Source: Bacteroides sp. UBA1317 (lineage in GTDB: Bacteria; Bacteroidota; Bacteroidia; Bacteroidales; Bacteroidaceae). Taken from it: a stretch of 48,548 nt of DNA. Position 1 is the stretch's first letter. Each line of letters begins with the position of its first letter. Location of the stretch: contig DBTL01000068.1 in the NCBI GenBank assembly GCA_002307035.1, positions 1 to 48,548 on the forward strand, written 5' to 3'. Below the pieces are notes generated by a model. The model searched no databases. It was not told the origin of the DNA and was given only the letters and a program-made list of their open reading frames with translations. Below are positions 37,912 to 47,859 of this stretch, one piece after another. Position numbers and translations under genes: made by a program.

Positions 37912-39543
37912 CTAATAGCCTGAATTCTGTTTAAGATTTGAATTTGTTAGCAAAGCACTCTCTGGAATTGGATACAGATTGCGATAACTTTCGCTTTTAC
38001 TGTGAGAAAACCATGACTTAGTTGTAAATACATCAAAACGAATCATATCTTGACGACGACGAGCCTCTTGAGTGAACTCCCAACCAAGCTCATCCAAAAA
38101 ACGACCATATTTAATGTCAGCTCCCCCTTCATAAGTTTCAGTAACCAAATTGTCACGACGTCCATAATCATAAGAGCTGCCCTCCAGTAATTGCTCACCG
38201 GTAACAATTGCCTTCTCTGGATTATTTTTAAAGTTACGTTGACGAACCTCAGTAACTAATGTGGCAGCTTCATCAGCCTCACCCAAACGAAGCAGCGCTT
38301 CCGCTTTCATTAATAAGATATCAGCATAACGAAACAACGGCCAATCATTACTTAGGCGATTGTTTATACCCATAGCATATTCAAACTTACCCCATCGAAA
38401 TCCATGATATTCTTGGGAATTATCAATGCTTGGCACCTCATTAATATAGTTTAAAGGTGCGCCGGCATCATTTCCCATTGTACAAAACAATGAATCTCCT
38501 GAAGCTGTATATTGTTGCCCTTGAATAAAACAGTCTGCCAAACGGGCATCTTCCGAATCAAAAGAGCTTATATATTGAGGAGTGCAACAAACACCACCCC
38601 AGGGAGAACTTTCGAAATTATAAGTAGCCTGATTCTCAGATTGCAAAGTGTACATATGAAAATCAAAAGCATTCCAATCAGTCACATAAGTCGCATCAAA
38701 CGGTAGCGCAAAAATAATCTCTTTCGAATTTTCATTCTCTGTTATAAACACACTGCTTTGCTTAGCTTCTAACTCATATTCACCACATTCAATAATCTTA
38801 TCACAAGCATCAATGCACTTTTGAAACTCGGAATAATTACCATCAGAGAATATCTCGGAATTTAAATACATTTTGGCCAATAGAGAATATGCTGCCCATT
38901 TATTGAAACGTCCATAATATTCAGTATTAACTTCTTCACTCAAATTATCAATATTATCTGTAATTTCTTTGATAATAAATTCATAAACCTCCTGACGAGT
39001 ATTCTGCTCAGGCAAGTAGCCATCAGGAACATCAAAATCAGTAATTAAAGGAACATTACCAAACAAATCAACCAAGATATAGTAATAAGAAGCACGAAGA
39101 ACTTTAAGTTCTGAAACAATCGTTTCCTGCTCATCAGGGATACTTATTTGTCCCGATTCAATCTGATAAAGAACACGATTGCAAGCTGTAATACCAACGT
39201 AAGTACGGTTCCATGACTGAATACACATATCATCTTCAGATGTCCACTTATGTTGGTGCATACGTTTATAAATGCCACCATCAACCCAACCATTCGGACG
39301 AGCAGGAAGAACATCTTCATCTGCTGATAACATCTGAGCTCGTGCAACCCCATTCCATAACAACAGAGTCTGACGCCAAGGTACATAAGCAGCACCTAAC
39401 AAAGCTCCTAAATCGTCACCTGTTGGTTCAAATTGATCAGCGAGAATATCATGATAACTTTGATCCTCCAATTTCGTACAGCTCTGACATACAAAAAAGG
39501 CTAATGCCAGCCCCAAAGCTAATATTTTTGTTTTCATATTCAT
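37912..39543 (-). CDS. SusD/RagB-family nutrient-binding lipoprotein (second pair)
   Basis: A 543-residue lipoprotein with signal MNMKTKILALGLALAFFVCQSC; the lipobox Cys is the one in QSC (an ATG two codons in is an equally good start). The mature N-terminus TKLEDQSYHDILADQFEPTGDD and helical segments (NRTYVGITACNRVLYQIE, ADILLMKAEALLRLGEADEAATLV, FTQEARRRQDMIRF) are SusD-like, as is the C-terminal YPIPESALLTNSNLKQNSGY. It is 11 nt after its SusC partner and is followed by a strong terminator. Surface glycan binding for import is the family role. Confidence 0.93.
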   Translation of the reverse strand: MNMKTKILALGLALAFFVCQSCTKLEDQSYHDILADQFEPTGDDLGALLGAAYVPWRQTLLLWNGVARAQMLSADEDVLPARPNGWVDGGIYKRMHQHKWTSEDDMCIQSWNRTYVGITACNRVLYQIESGQISIPDEQETIVSELKVLRASYYYILVDLFGNVPLITDFDVPDGYLPEQNTRQEVYEFIIKEITDNIDNLSEEVNTEYYGRFNKWAAYSLLAKMYLNSEIFSDGNYSEFQKCIDACDKIIECGEYELEAKQSSVFITENENSKEIIFALPFDATYVTDWNAFDFHMYTLQSENQATYNFESSPWGGVCCTPQYISSFDSEDARLADCFIQGQQYTASGDSLFCTMGNDAGAPLNYINEVPSIDNSQEYHGFRWGKFEYAMGINNRLSNDWPLFRYADILLMKAEALLRLGEADEAATLVTEVRQRNFKNNPEKAIVTGEQLLEGSSYDYGRRDNLVTETYEGGADIKYGRFLDELGWEFTQEARRRQDMIRFDVFTTKSWFSHSKSESYRNLYPIPESALLTNSNLKQNSGY

Positions 39544-39554
39544 TGATTTAAAAG

Positions 39555-42500
39555 TTAGAAAGTAATACTTGCACCCACTGTATAAGAGCGAACATGAGGA
39601 TATTGATCACGATCATCATAACCCGGATTCAAACCTGAAACAGAAACTTCTGGATCAGTACCCTTATAGCCCGTAATAGTAAGTACATTCTGAGAGGATG
39701 CATATAACCGAAGATTTTTAATGTACTTTCCAAGCTTACTGAAGCTATATCCCAAGGTGATGTTATCAATTTTCCAATAGTCGCCATTTTCTACATAATA
39801 ACTATTGAACTCTTCCGAACAGAGTGAATTTAGACGTACTTTACCAAATACAGGATCATAAGCTGACTTCAGACGGTTCCAATCCGAACGGCTCAAATTT
39901 TCATAGAACATACGAGCGCTGTTAATAATCTGAAAACCGAAAGCACCACGCATGGAAACCGATAAGTCCCAGTTTTTGTAGCGTACACTATTATTCCATC
40001 CTACATAATATTTAGGAAGCCCATTGCCAATCACTTTCTTATCTTCTGCCGAATGAGTAAAATCATCATATCCTACATGATTTCCATCTTTGTCTTCATA
40101 AATCCATTTGCCACTATCATCAACATCAACAACTTTAAATCCATAAATTTGGCCAATAGGATCTCCGACTTTAACAATATGCGATTCAGTCTTAACCGGT
40201 TCCTGAATCCAACCTGTTACAAAATAGTCACTTGAAGTTTGATACAAATCATTTGAAAGATTAATCAACTTATTTGTATTTGTTGAGAAGGTCACCGTTG
40301 AATTCCAATTGATGCTTTTAGTTTTAAGTGGAACCACATTCACCAATACTTCAATTCCTTTATTACTCATTTTGCCCACATTAGCACGAGTTGTAGTATA
40401 TAAATTCGGAGGAGAAGGAACCGAATAATCATAAAGCAAGCCTTTGATCTGACGATCATAAAGATCAATACTACCACTAATTCTACTATCCAAAATACTA
40501 AAGTCAAGACCTAAATTAGTCTCATGCTTCTCTTCCCATTTCAAGTCCGGATTAGCATTCCGTGACGGCTGAAGGCTTTGTATCCATTTGCCGTTGTAAT
40601 AATAATAATCTCCATAGTTTAACATAGACATACCAAGGAATGAATCGCTTGGCTGACTTCCTGTTACACCATAGCCAACACGAAGCTTTAAATCGTTAAA
40701 TAACTTTTGCGATTGCATAAACGATTCTTCCGTAATTCTCCATCCCAGAGAAACAGAAGGAAAGGTACCCCATTCATTATTGGTTCCCGATAACTGGCTA
40801 GCCCCTTCATGGCGAAGAGCAGCCATCAATAAATAACGATTCTTATAAGAGTAAGACAAACGACCAAAGAAACTGATTAGATTTGTTTTCAAACGATAAC
40901 TGTATTCAGTAGCCAAGCCTTCTTTTAAGGCTGCTCCCTGGCCTATATCGTTGTAACTATAAATATCAGTTGGGAAATCATAGTTCTGTTCATACTGGTT
41001 GCTATAGTCAGTACCTTGCCAACTGTAACCAGCTAGAACAGTGAAATTATGACCTCTAATTTCTTTTTGATATTGTGCTGTCAGTTCTATCAGTTTAGTC
41101 ATATCCATGGACGAACCTACAGATGCATAACCATTTTTACTATCACGAATCGTAGATATGTTGTTCTTTGTTTCATAATAGCCCCCATACTGATGAGATT
41201 TATCATAAGAAATCAAAGCTTTTAATGTGAGATCTTTAATCGGATTAAAAGTAGCACTGCCGTTAAACCGCAATTGAGCGATACTTTGATCACCATCACA
41301 CTCATTCAAAAGAGACAACGGATTAGCATACTCATAAATTCCTGTATTTTCGTACCAAGTACCATCCTCATTTTTTATCGGTTCAGTTGGATTATGAATC
41401 AAAGCCTGACGAAAAATATAAGTATTCCAGCTTCCACCATCGGAAGTAGATGTATATTTGGTTTGATTTCCCAGAATACCAAAATTAAGTTTCAGTTTGC
41501 CATCGAACATATTATGATTAACCTCAGCACGCCCCTGAAACATCTCCTTGTCCGAACGCTCCATTATACCCTGATTGCCCCGATAGTTAAGATTGACAAT
41601 ATAATTAGTTTCCTGACTACCCCCTTTAAGTGATAAATTATGAACATGAGTAAACGGAGTACGCGTAATCTGATCCATCCAATTAACACTATTACCAAGA
41701 TCCCAAGAAGCATCCCGTATACCATCTGCAATCTGTTGACGATAATCAGCAGCTGTGCACATTTCCAAGCGTTTAACAATAGAAGAAGTGCTCATATAGG
41801 CACTATATTCCACTTGATTTATATTGTCTCCTTTTGCTTTCTTCGTTGTAATAAGGATAACACCATTTGTACCACGAGAACCATAGATTGCAGCAGCAGA
41901 ACCATCCTTTAGCACATCTATACTCTCAATATCTTCTGGTGCTACCGTATTCAAGTCACCGGGAACACCATCAATTAAAATTAGTGGGTTCGTACTCGCA
42001 CCCAAGATAGTTGTGTTTCCACGAAGAGAAATGGTCGTATTACTAGTAGGATCACCGCTAGTATTGGTAATTGTCAAACCGGCAACTTTGCCTTGAATCA
42101 ATTGACCCGCATCCTTTACAGCACCTTGAATAAAATTTTCCTTCTTTACACTGCCGACGGAACTTGTCAGATCGCCTTTACGCTGAGTTCCATAGCCAAT
42201 AACGACTACTTCATCAAGCGTTTTAGTATCTTCACGTAGTACTATATTTAAAGGTTTACCAGATATAACTTTCACTTCTTGAGCAATATAGCCTATATAA
42301 GTAATTTTCAGCACAGCCTTATCTGATACATTTAAAACAAAGTCTCCAGACATATCGCTTACAGTGCCATTAGTTGTTCCTTCTTCAACAACACTGGCTC
42401 CGATTATTCCCTCTCCACCCGCATCTTTTATAGTCCCCGAAATTTTAGTTTTATTCTGATCCACGTGTGTGGTTTTATTCTCCTCCGTTTTTCCTGAGAG

Positions 42501-42854
42501 AATGATATGCGAACCTTCCATTTGATACTTAATATTACTTCTGCTCAATAAAGAGCTCAGTACCTCAGAAACGGGCTTACTACTAACCTTAATCGAAGTT
42601 GTTTTTCGCACATTCACTTCATTCGTGTAAAGAAATAGATAATCTGTCTGATTTTCAATTTCATTCAATATCTCTTCCAAGGGAGCCTGAGTTTTATGAA
42701 TTGTAACCCTAGCATTCTGAGACTTAGCATTCCCGGCAATAGCACAAAGAACACAGAAAAAAAGCAAAAAGGTGGTGATTTTCATGATTTTAAAAAAATG
42801 AGTGGCTAGTGGATTTTTAATCTTATAAAAGTCCACGCAATGAATGTTTTTCAT
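39555..42854 (-). CDS. SusC-family TonB-linked transporter with STN signalling domain
   Basis: A 1099-residue transporter. After an extended N-terminus and signal (membrane segment ITTFLLFFCVLCAIAG, then NAKSQ) comes an STN domain (about 50-120: PLEEILNEIENQTDYLFLY, VSEVLSSLLSRSNI), then the carboxypeptidase-D-like domain (ISGTIKDAGGEGIIGASV), LDEVVVIGYG, plug (LIQGKVAGLTI, DVLKDGSAAAIYGSRGTNG) and barrel ending SYTVGASITF. STN domains contact a FecR anti-sigma factor in the periplasm, and FecR and ECF sigma genes sit immediately upstream. Import and gene induction are therefore likely coupled through this protein. A second in-frame ATG (MKITTFLLFF) is possible as the start. Confidence 0.94.
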   Translation of the reverse strand: MKNIHCVDFYKIKNPLATHFFKIMKITTFLLFFCVLCAIAGNAKSQNARVTIHKTQAPLEEILNEIENQTDYLFLYTNEVNVRKTTSIKVSSKPVSEVLSSLLSRSNIKYQMEGSHIILSGKTEENKTTHVDQNKTKISGTIKDAGGEGIIGASVVEEGTTNGTVSDMSGDFVLNVSDKAVLKITYIGYIAQEVKVISGKPLNIVLREDTKTLDEVVVIGYGTQRKGDLTSSVGSVKKENFIQGAVKDAGQLIQGKVAGLTITNTSGDPTSNTTISLRGNTTILGASTNPLILIDGVPGDLNTVAPEDIESIDVLKDGSAAAIYGSRGTNGVILITTKKAKGDNINQVEYSAYMSTSSIVKRLEMCTAADYRQQIADGIRDASWDLGNSVNWMDQITRTPFTHVHNLSLKGGSQETNYIVNLNYRGNQGIMERSDKEMFQGRAEVNHNMFDGKLKLNFGILGNQTKYTSTSDGGSWNTYIFRQALIHNPTEPIKNEDGTWYENTGIYEYANPLSLLNECDGDQSIAQLRFNGSATFNPIKDLTLKALISYDKSHQYGGYYETKNNISTIRDSKNGYASVGSSMDMTKLIELTAQYQKEIRGHNFTVLAGYSWQGTDYSNQYEQNYDFPTDIYSYNDIGQGAALKEGLATEYSYRLKTNLISFFGRLSYSYKNRYLLMAALRHEGASQLSGTNNEWGTFPSVSLGWRITEESFMQSQKLFNDLKLRVGYGVTGSQPSDSFLGMSMLNYGDYYYYNGKWIQSLQPSRNANPDLKWEEKHETNLGLDFSILDSRISGSIDLYDRQIKGLLYDYSVPSPPNLYTTTRANVGKMSNKGIEVLVNVVPLKTKSINWNSTVTFSTNTNKLINLSNDLYQTSSDYFVTGWIQEPVKTESHIVKVGDPIGQIYGFKVVDVDDSGKWIYEDKDGNHVGYDDFTHSAEDKKVIGNGLPKYYVGWNNSVRYKNWDLSVSMRGAFGFQIINSARMFYENLSRSDWNRLKSAYDPVFGKVRLNSLCSEEFNSYYVENGDYWKIDNITLGYSFSKLGKYIKNLRLYASSQNVLTITGYKGTDPEVSVSGLNPGYDDRDQYPHVRSYTVGASITF

Positions 42855-43031
42855 ATCTTTGCATTTAAGTTTGATTAATACTATCCCTAAAAAGGGATTG
42901 ATGTTAGTCTGTGCCGGTAGGTATTCCAGTACCTCCGGTACTTTGTGTCTTTCGTTTTTTAGGCAGATATCACATAGGCTATTATTATTTAAAGGTTAAC
43001 TATTAGAGAAGGTTTATCTGTTTCATTCCAT

Positions 43032-43976
43032 TCATCTGATATAGATTATATTACTATCAGCATGACGTTTATATCTAAATTTCACATCCTTCTGCAATAC
43101 TTTCAAAGCATATTCCACACCATCAGAAACTCTGAATTTCCCTGTTAATATAGGATTAGCAAGTTTCGGACTTTCTACTATTATACGTATATCATAATAC
43201 TTTTCAAATTCGACCAAAAGGTCTAAAAAATATTTATTTTTAAAACAAATAAGACCTTCCCTCCAACGATAAGTATTATAATCTTCTATCTTTTCGACTA
43301 CCATTTTCTCATCCCTCAACACAACTTTATAAGAAGGAGATAAAGTCAAAGAGGATCTATCTTCTTTACGAGTTACCTTAACTACACCTTCCATCAACGA
43401 ACTCTCAAAAGCGTCATCTCTCGAATAGGAATCAACATTAAACTTTGTTCCTAACACTTCTATATCAAACTGATTCGTATGTACTAAAAATGGCTTTTCC
43501 TTATTATGGGAAACTTCAAAATAGGCTTCTCCATCAAGATATATATCTCTCCTTTTTTTAGCAAATATTTGTGGATAAGACATTTTCGTACCTGAGTTCA
43601 GCCAAACATTTGTCCCATCAGATAAAAGCAGATTAACACGTTGTCCATAAGGAACAGTAACTGTTTGCATTGCAATTTCATCTTCCTCATCAGGCGTAGC
43701 AAAATACAAAGAACTAATAATCAATGTTATAACAATAGTAGCAACTATTCTTAGACACTCCATATAATAACTCTTTTTTCGAGAATACAATAGCTTCTTC
43801 GCATCATACAACTTATCATCTGAAAGAATTGTAAGATCAAATAATCTGCGCTCTCTTAAATACTCTTTCCGATTCTCTGCTGATCCTTCCAACCAATCTT
43901 TTACCTTTGTTTCTTCTGCAAAAGTCGCTTCGCCATTGAAGAAACGGTATAGTAATTCTTTATCAATCTCTTTCAT
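43032..43976 (-). CDS. FecR-family anti-sigma factor
   Basis: The frame extends to 43997; I prefer the ATG at 43976 (MKEIDKELLYRFFNGEAT, 314 residues), with 43982 also possible. The cytoplasmic N-terminal domain (ELLYRFFNGEATFAEETKVKDWL) would hold the sigma factor; a membrane helix (RIVATIVITLIISSLYF) is near residue 80; the periplasmic FecR domain includes VTVPYGQRVNLLLSDGTNVWLNSGTKMSYP and GEAYFEVSHNKEKPFLVHT. The C-terminal STN-like part (FLDLLVEFEKYYDIRI) would meet the STN domain of the SusC transporter. It is 60 nt downstream of the sigma gene, forming the usual sigma/anti-sigma pair. Confidence 0.92.
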   Translation of the reverse strand: MKEIDKELLYRFFNGEATFAEETKVKDWLEGSAENRKEYLRERRLFDLTILSDDKLYDAKKLLYSRKKSYYMECLRIVATIVITLIISSLYFATPDEEDEIAMQTVTVPYGQRVNLLLSDGTNVWLNSGTKMSYPQIFAKKRRDIYLDGEAYFEVSHNKEKPFLVHTNQFDIEVLGTKFNVDSYSRDDAFESSLMEGVVKVTRKEDRSSLTLSPSYKVVLRDEKMVVEKIEDYNTYRWREGLICFKNKYFLDLLVEFEKYYDIRIIVESPKLANPILTGKFRVSDGVEYALKVLQKDVKFRYKRHADSNIIYIR

Positions 43977-44036
43977 ACCCATACAATATAATAGCACTTC
44001 AAGAATGAATACCCCTAGTAGTATAATATATAATAT

Positions 44037-44615
44037 TCAATGATTTATAAGCAAGTAAAATAAATAAAGGTGCAATAAGAGGTAATCTTTCAATGCAATG
44101 CGCAAAATACGCATAACCTTAGCTATATGAAATTCCACCCCTTTTGTAGACATATTCATTATCGTGGCAATTTCTTTATATGATTTATTCTCATTTCTAC
44201 TCATAACGAAGACTCGAGACGTTTTTTCGGGTAGTTTGGATAATATTTGCTCAACAATTGATCTTACTTCATTATCAAATAGTTCATTTGGTTCACAAGC
44301 TTCTAGCGTAGCAATACGAATGGATAGTTCCCATTCGGAGTGAGAAGCCAATTCATTTAACACATCTTCTTTCAATTGGATATGTCTAAGATAATTCAAA
44401 CATTTGTGTTTAATAGTAGTTAAAACGTAAGCAGGCAAATTAGTCTCTTGAGGCAAGCGTTCTTTGTTTTCCCAATAATACATCATCGATTCTGATACAA
44501 TATCCTCTGCTATATCCTCATCATGTGTATAGGTTAAAGCAAATCGTATAAACCTTTGTTGATAATCAGCAAAGAACTTATTAAAAGAAAGTAAGTCATG
44601 CTTTACAATGGCCAT
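44037..44615 (-). CDS. ECF-type RNA polymerase sigma factor (sigma-70 family)
   Basis: A 192-residue ECF sigma. Region 2 spans about 12-75 (FADYQQRFIRFALTYTHDEDIAEDIVSESMMYYWEN, then TIKHKCLNYLRH) and region 4 about 125-180 (LPEKTSRVFVMSRNENKSYKEIATIMNMSTKGVEFHIAKVMRILR), with the helix-turn-helix at SYKEIATIMNMSTKGVEFHI. It is typical of Bacteroidota sigma factors controlling an adjacent FecR-SusC-SusD set. The probable targets are its own operon and the STN-type susCD. Confidence 0.94.
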   Translation of the reverse strand: MAIVKHDLLSFNKFFADYQQRFIRFALTYTHDEDIAEDIVSESMMYYWENKERLPQETNLPAYVLTTIKHKCLNYLRHIQLKEDVLNELASHSEWELSIRIATLEACEPNELFDNEVRSIVEQILSKLPEKTSRVFVMSRNENKSYKEIATIMNMSTKGVEFHIAKVMRILRIALKDYLLLHLYLFYLLINH

Positions 44616-44645
44616 TCGTCGAGCATTTTTAATTTAAGGTCAACG

Positions 44646-44653
44646 CAAAAATA
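44646..44653 (-). promoter_or_regulatory. Putative -7 element of the ECF sigma gene
   Basis: TATTTTTG on the minus strand (complement of 44646-44653) matches TAnnTTTG, with a T-only -33 region 19 nt upstream. The predicted start is about 25 nt before the ATG at 44615. Confidence 0.5.
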
Positions 44654-44705
44654 GATCTGTTTTTGCTAAAAGAAAAAAACAAAGAAATTTCACGAAAGCA
44701 TTTCA

Positions 44706-45392
44706 TTACAATGCTTTCCAAAACGCCTGAAAATCATGATATCGACCATAACATACCAATTCATCATCCGGTTGAATCTTATCATCCTGTGGTAGCTTGT
44801 TCACTACACTAGACTCGAGCATCGAGATGCCCAAGAAGTTATTAACCTTTTCAGCACGTTTTAACGCAAGTACTTTCAGGCAAAATTCCTGATCAAGATT
44901 CAATTCGTTAGCTAAATAGCCGACAAATTTTTCCGGCACACGAAATATCATCACGTAATAATCCTCATCCACTCGAAAAGACTCTATTTTGGTTCCAAAA
45001 TCGAGCAACTGAACCAAACTGCGTGCCGACTCCTCTTCAGGGGTTAATATCTTTTCTAAACCAAAGGCTTCAAGCACAGCTTTGTGAACAGCGTCAATAG
45101 CGCGGGCATAGATGTACTTCACCTGCCTCTGTTTTAACAAGGCTACCACACGTACAGAAGCACCAAAATTCTCGCCAATAGCAACAATAACTACATCAAC
45201 ACTGTTCAGCGGAAGAACAGAAAGAGATATTTCGTCCGTTGCATCTATAACAAAAGCCGTTGCTATTTTATCTTTTATGATGTCTACTCGACTTTCGCTG
45301 ATGTCAGCCCCTATCACCTCGTGTCCCAAGACAGAAAGTTCTTCGGCCAGTATACGCCCATAATTTCCTAAACCAATAATAATGTATTTCAT
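44706..45392 (-). CDS. trkA: Trk/Ktr potassium channel regulatory subunit (RCK, NAD-binding)
   Basis: The frame opens at 45416, but the ATG at 45392 starts the Rossmann fold directly (MKYIIIGLGNYGRILAEELS), giving 228 residues. GLGNYGRILA is the dinucleotide-binding GxGxxG, with the acidic end of strand 2 in GADISESRVD; VIDATDEISLSVL and the VVVIVAIGE-like strands complete an RCK N domain. The C-terminal RCK-C (about 135-220) ends DDELVCYGRYHDFQAFWKAL. This single-RCK length is KtrA-like. It gates the potassium translocator encoded 23 nt upstream in response to nucleotides. Confidence 0.9.
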   Translation of the reverse strand: MKYIIIGLGNYGRILAEELSVLGHEVIGADISESRVDIIKDKIATAFVIDATDEISLSVLPLNSVDVVIVAIGENFGASVRVVALLKQRQVKYIYARAIDAVHKAVLEAFGLEKILTPEEESARSLVQLLDFGTKIESFRVDEDYYVMIFRVPEKFVGYLANELNLDQEFCLKVLALKRAEKVNNFLGISMLESSVVNKLPQDDKIQPDDELVCYGRYHDFQAFWKAL

Positions 45393-45415
45393 CTTGTTCG
45401 TATTAATAATAACCA

Positions 45416-47245
45416 CTAGTTTATGATGATATTGTCACTTGGATATTTATATTTAAGATTTTTTTTCTGTTTCACAATGCCCAGCATCATCGTTATTAAT
45501 CCCACACGGCCTACAAACATCAGCAAAATAATGACCAATTTACTGCTATTGCCCAAAAGTGTGGTGATGTTCAGACTAGAGCCAACAGTGCTTAATGCCG
45601 AAATAGCCTCAAAAACCAATCCCAACAATGGCAAAGTGGGTTCCAAAATTGTTAGAACAAATATGGCCAGAAAGAGAGTCGATAGAGACATGACCATCGT
45701 CGCGTTGGAACGACGAATAGAATCTTGTGATAGCTCACGGCCAAAAACTTCTACACGTTCACTTCCTCTGATAACAGCCATCAGATTAAGAACAATAACA
45801 GAGAAGGCATTGACCTTAATACCACCTGCAGTAGATTGTGCCCCACCACCAATCCACATCAACAAGAGATAAACAAATATGCTTTGAGTAGTTAATGAAG
45901 CAAGATCAACGCTAGAAAAACCGGCAGTACGAGGACAAGCGGCATTAAAGAATGCCTGCGTCCACTTATCAGCAACAGACATTCCGGCAAAAGCTCCATT
46001 CCATTCAAACAGAAGTATGCTAAGTGTACCGATAGTGAGTAAAAGAAAGGTCATGATCAATACAATTCGGGTATTCAAGTTATACAAATGTCGTATTCGT
46101 TGCTTCTCATATCTACGGGTACGTATAGATACCCAAAGCCGATGTGCATGATAGAGTATAATCTCTTTAAAATTGACCAAAATGGGATACCCGATACCGC
46201 CGAAGATGACTAGTAATGAAATAAGAATATAAAATGTATTATGGTTGTTCATTATCAACGCATTACCCAGATTGCCTGGAAGAGTGGAGAAGCCCGCATT
46301 GCAGAAAGCGGAAATAGCATGAAAAGCTGAGAAAGCAAGTTCGTCTTCGAGATTCATCCCCATAGTACCTTGTATGCTTAACCAAATAGAGAGCATACCG
46401 ACACTTTCTATAATCAATGTAAAGCTTAAGGTATAAAGTAAAGTAGAAAGCAAAGAGCTGAGTGAATTAGAGCTTACCATATCCCGAATCACCAACTGAT
46501 TGTATAACGAAGTGTTACCCATAAAGAACATTGCAAAGAAGCTGGTCAAAGTCATCACTCCCAACCCGCCGATTTGAATCAAAAGTATAATAACCACAAA
46601 ACCTGCAGTAGTAAATGTAGAAGAAACATTTACCGGTGTAAGTCCAGTAACACACACTGAACTGGTAGATATAAATAAGGAATCAACCCATGAAATGCCA
46701 TTGACTGTACACCGGGGAAGCATCAGTAGACCCGTGCCGACTATAATGATCACCAGAAAACTAACGGCCAGAATCAGCGAAGGGTTAGTACGTCTCCCCA
46801 ACAGGCGTACCAATCCGTTAGATAAGTGTAGAAAAGAATAAATGGATAGTAAAACGACATGATAGAACTTACTATGAAGAAGTTCCCAGAACTGCAGGAT
46901 AGCTCCACTTTGATCAGGCCTATTAAAGATTACCGGAATGAGAGTCAAATAGAGCAAGAAGCTTAATGCCCAAGTCAATTTATTATATTTCTCTTTTGTA
47001 TCCCGATATTTAAGGAAGAGATGTAGTGTTACACCTATCAAAAAGATGGCCCATACAATTCGATACAAAGAATTGAGTTTATCAAGCTCTGCATTAGAGA
47101 TAACAAAACCATGTTCATATACTAATGCAGCAATAAACAGCAGAGAAGCCAAATAAGTGATAGCAGTCATAATCCCCAGCAATCTGTGAATATAAGGTTG
47201 CAACCATTTATTCTGATAAAGCAAATATTTATGAGGAATCTTCAT
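45416..47245 (-). CDS. trkH: Trk/Ktr-type potassium transporter, membrane subunit
   Basis: A 609-residue membrane protein. The four M1-P-M2 repeats carry filter-like sequences: STSSVCVTGLTPV, SAFCNAGFSTLP, ACPRTAGFSSVD and SALSTVGSSLN, each with the conserved filter Gly. TM segments fill most of the chain; about 140 N-terminal residues with extra helices (YLASLLFIAALVYEH, IVWAIFLIGVTLHLFL) precede the core, a common feature of Bacteroidota TrkH. It forms a potassium uptake system with the RCK subunit encoded directly downstream. It is unrelated to the adjacent polysaccharide genes. Confidence 0.92.
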   Translation of the reverse strand: MKIPHKYLLYQNKWLQPYIHRLLGIMTAITYLASLLFIAALVYEHGFVISNAELDKLNSLYRIVWAIFLIGVTLHLFLKYRDTKEKYNKLTWALSFLLYLTLIPVIFNRPDQSGAILQFWELLHSKFYHVVLLSIYSFLHLSNGLVRLLGRRTNPSLILAVSFLVIIIVGTGLLMLPRCTVNGISWVDSLFISTSSVCVTGLTPVNVSSTFTTAGFVVIILLIQIGGLGVMTLTSFFAMFFMGNTSLYNQLVIRDMVSSNSLSSLLSTLLYTLSFTLIIESVGMLSIWLSIQGTMGMNLEDELAFSAFHAISAFCNAGFSTLPGNLGNALIMNNHNTFYILISLLVIFGGIGYPILVNFKEIILYHAHRLWVSIRTRRYEKQRIRHLYNLNTRIVLIMTFLLLTIGTLSILLFEWNGAFAGMSVADKWTQAFFNAACPRTAGFSSVDLASLTTQSIFVYLLLMWIGGGAQSTAGGIKVNAFSVIVLNLMAVIRGSERVEVFGRELSQDSIRRSNATMVMSLSTLFLAIFVLTILEPTLPLLGLVFEAISALSTVGSSLNITTLLGNSSKLVIILLMFVGRVGLITMMLGIVKQKKNLKYKYPSDNIIIN

Positions 47246-47416
47246 TCACTTCGCCTATTAAACAAGAAACCGATACAACGTATTTATGGGAAATACCGTG
47301 GAAAGATAGAAAGAAAGTATTAGATACACAAGACAGGAAGGGAAAATCTAATTTTATAATTCTATGAACAATAAAATGTTCGATAAGTAAAAAGGTTCTA
47401 TGATGGTAACTTTGAA

Positions 47417-47809
47417 CTATTTCTCTAGACACATATCAGTCAGATGGATCTGTGAAAGGTAATAACAAGCTAACTGATTTAATATTCCTAAACGACGTCC
47501 AACAACACCGTAACGAGTATAAATATCTTCCGCATTCTCAATGGATATTTTAAATCCTTCTCCTGTTATGATAAGTATATCACAAAGCGAAATTTGATCA
47601 AGAGGATGACATAACTCATAAGAGCTTAAAATCAAAGTGTCATGTTTACCTGATCTTAATCGGATTAAATCAGATTTACGAAGTTTTTCCAATAAACATT
47701 GGCTGGATATATCCAAAAGTGGGCGTAGAGTTTTATTTTCAGCATCATTAAGGGAATAATTAATACCCTTTAAAATCTCTATTGCTCTTATTACTTCTGG
47801 ACTCAACAT
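47417..47809 (-). CDS. Hypothetical protein, possible winged-helix
   Basis: A 130-residue protein from the ATG at 47809; a GTG at 47851 would add 14 residues that look unrelated (NKNFFSTFLILNN). I do not recognise a family. Secondary-structure reading gives an N-terminal helical part (LSPEVIRAIEILKGI), a helix-turn-helix-like arrangement (LRPLLDISSQCLLEKLRKSDLIRLRSGKHDTLILSS) with a beta-hairpin after it, and a C-terminal helical part (RRLGILNQLACYYLSQI). This would suit a small Rrf2-like winged-helix DNA-binding protein, but no Fe-S cysteine set is present and the call is weak. There is no signal peptide. Confidence 0.5.
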   Translation of the reverse strand: MLSPEVIRAIEILKGINYSLNDAENKTLRPLLDISSQCLLEKLRKSDLIRLRSGKHDTLILSSYELCHPLDQISLCDILIITGEGFKISIENAEDIYTRYGVVGRRLGILNQLACYYLSQIHLTDMCLEK

Positions 47810-47859
47810 ATTATTTAATATTAGAAAAGTGCTAAAGAAGTTTTTGTTCACGAAATTCG

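Noticed and set aside
44694..44718. 9-bp inverted repeat at the end of trkA considered as terminator
   Set aside because: It overlaps the trkA stop codon, and the nearest T-run on the minus strand is too far after the stem for a standard intrinsic terminator.
47229..47432. 67-codon minus-strand open frame between trkH and the 47417-47809 gene
   Set aside because: It overlaps the ends of both neighbours, has no recognisable domain or signal, and its composition is that of non-coding A/T-rich DNA.
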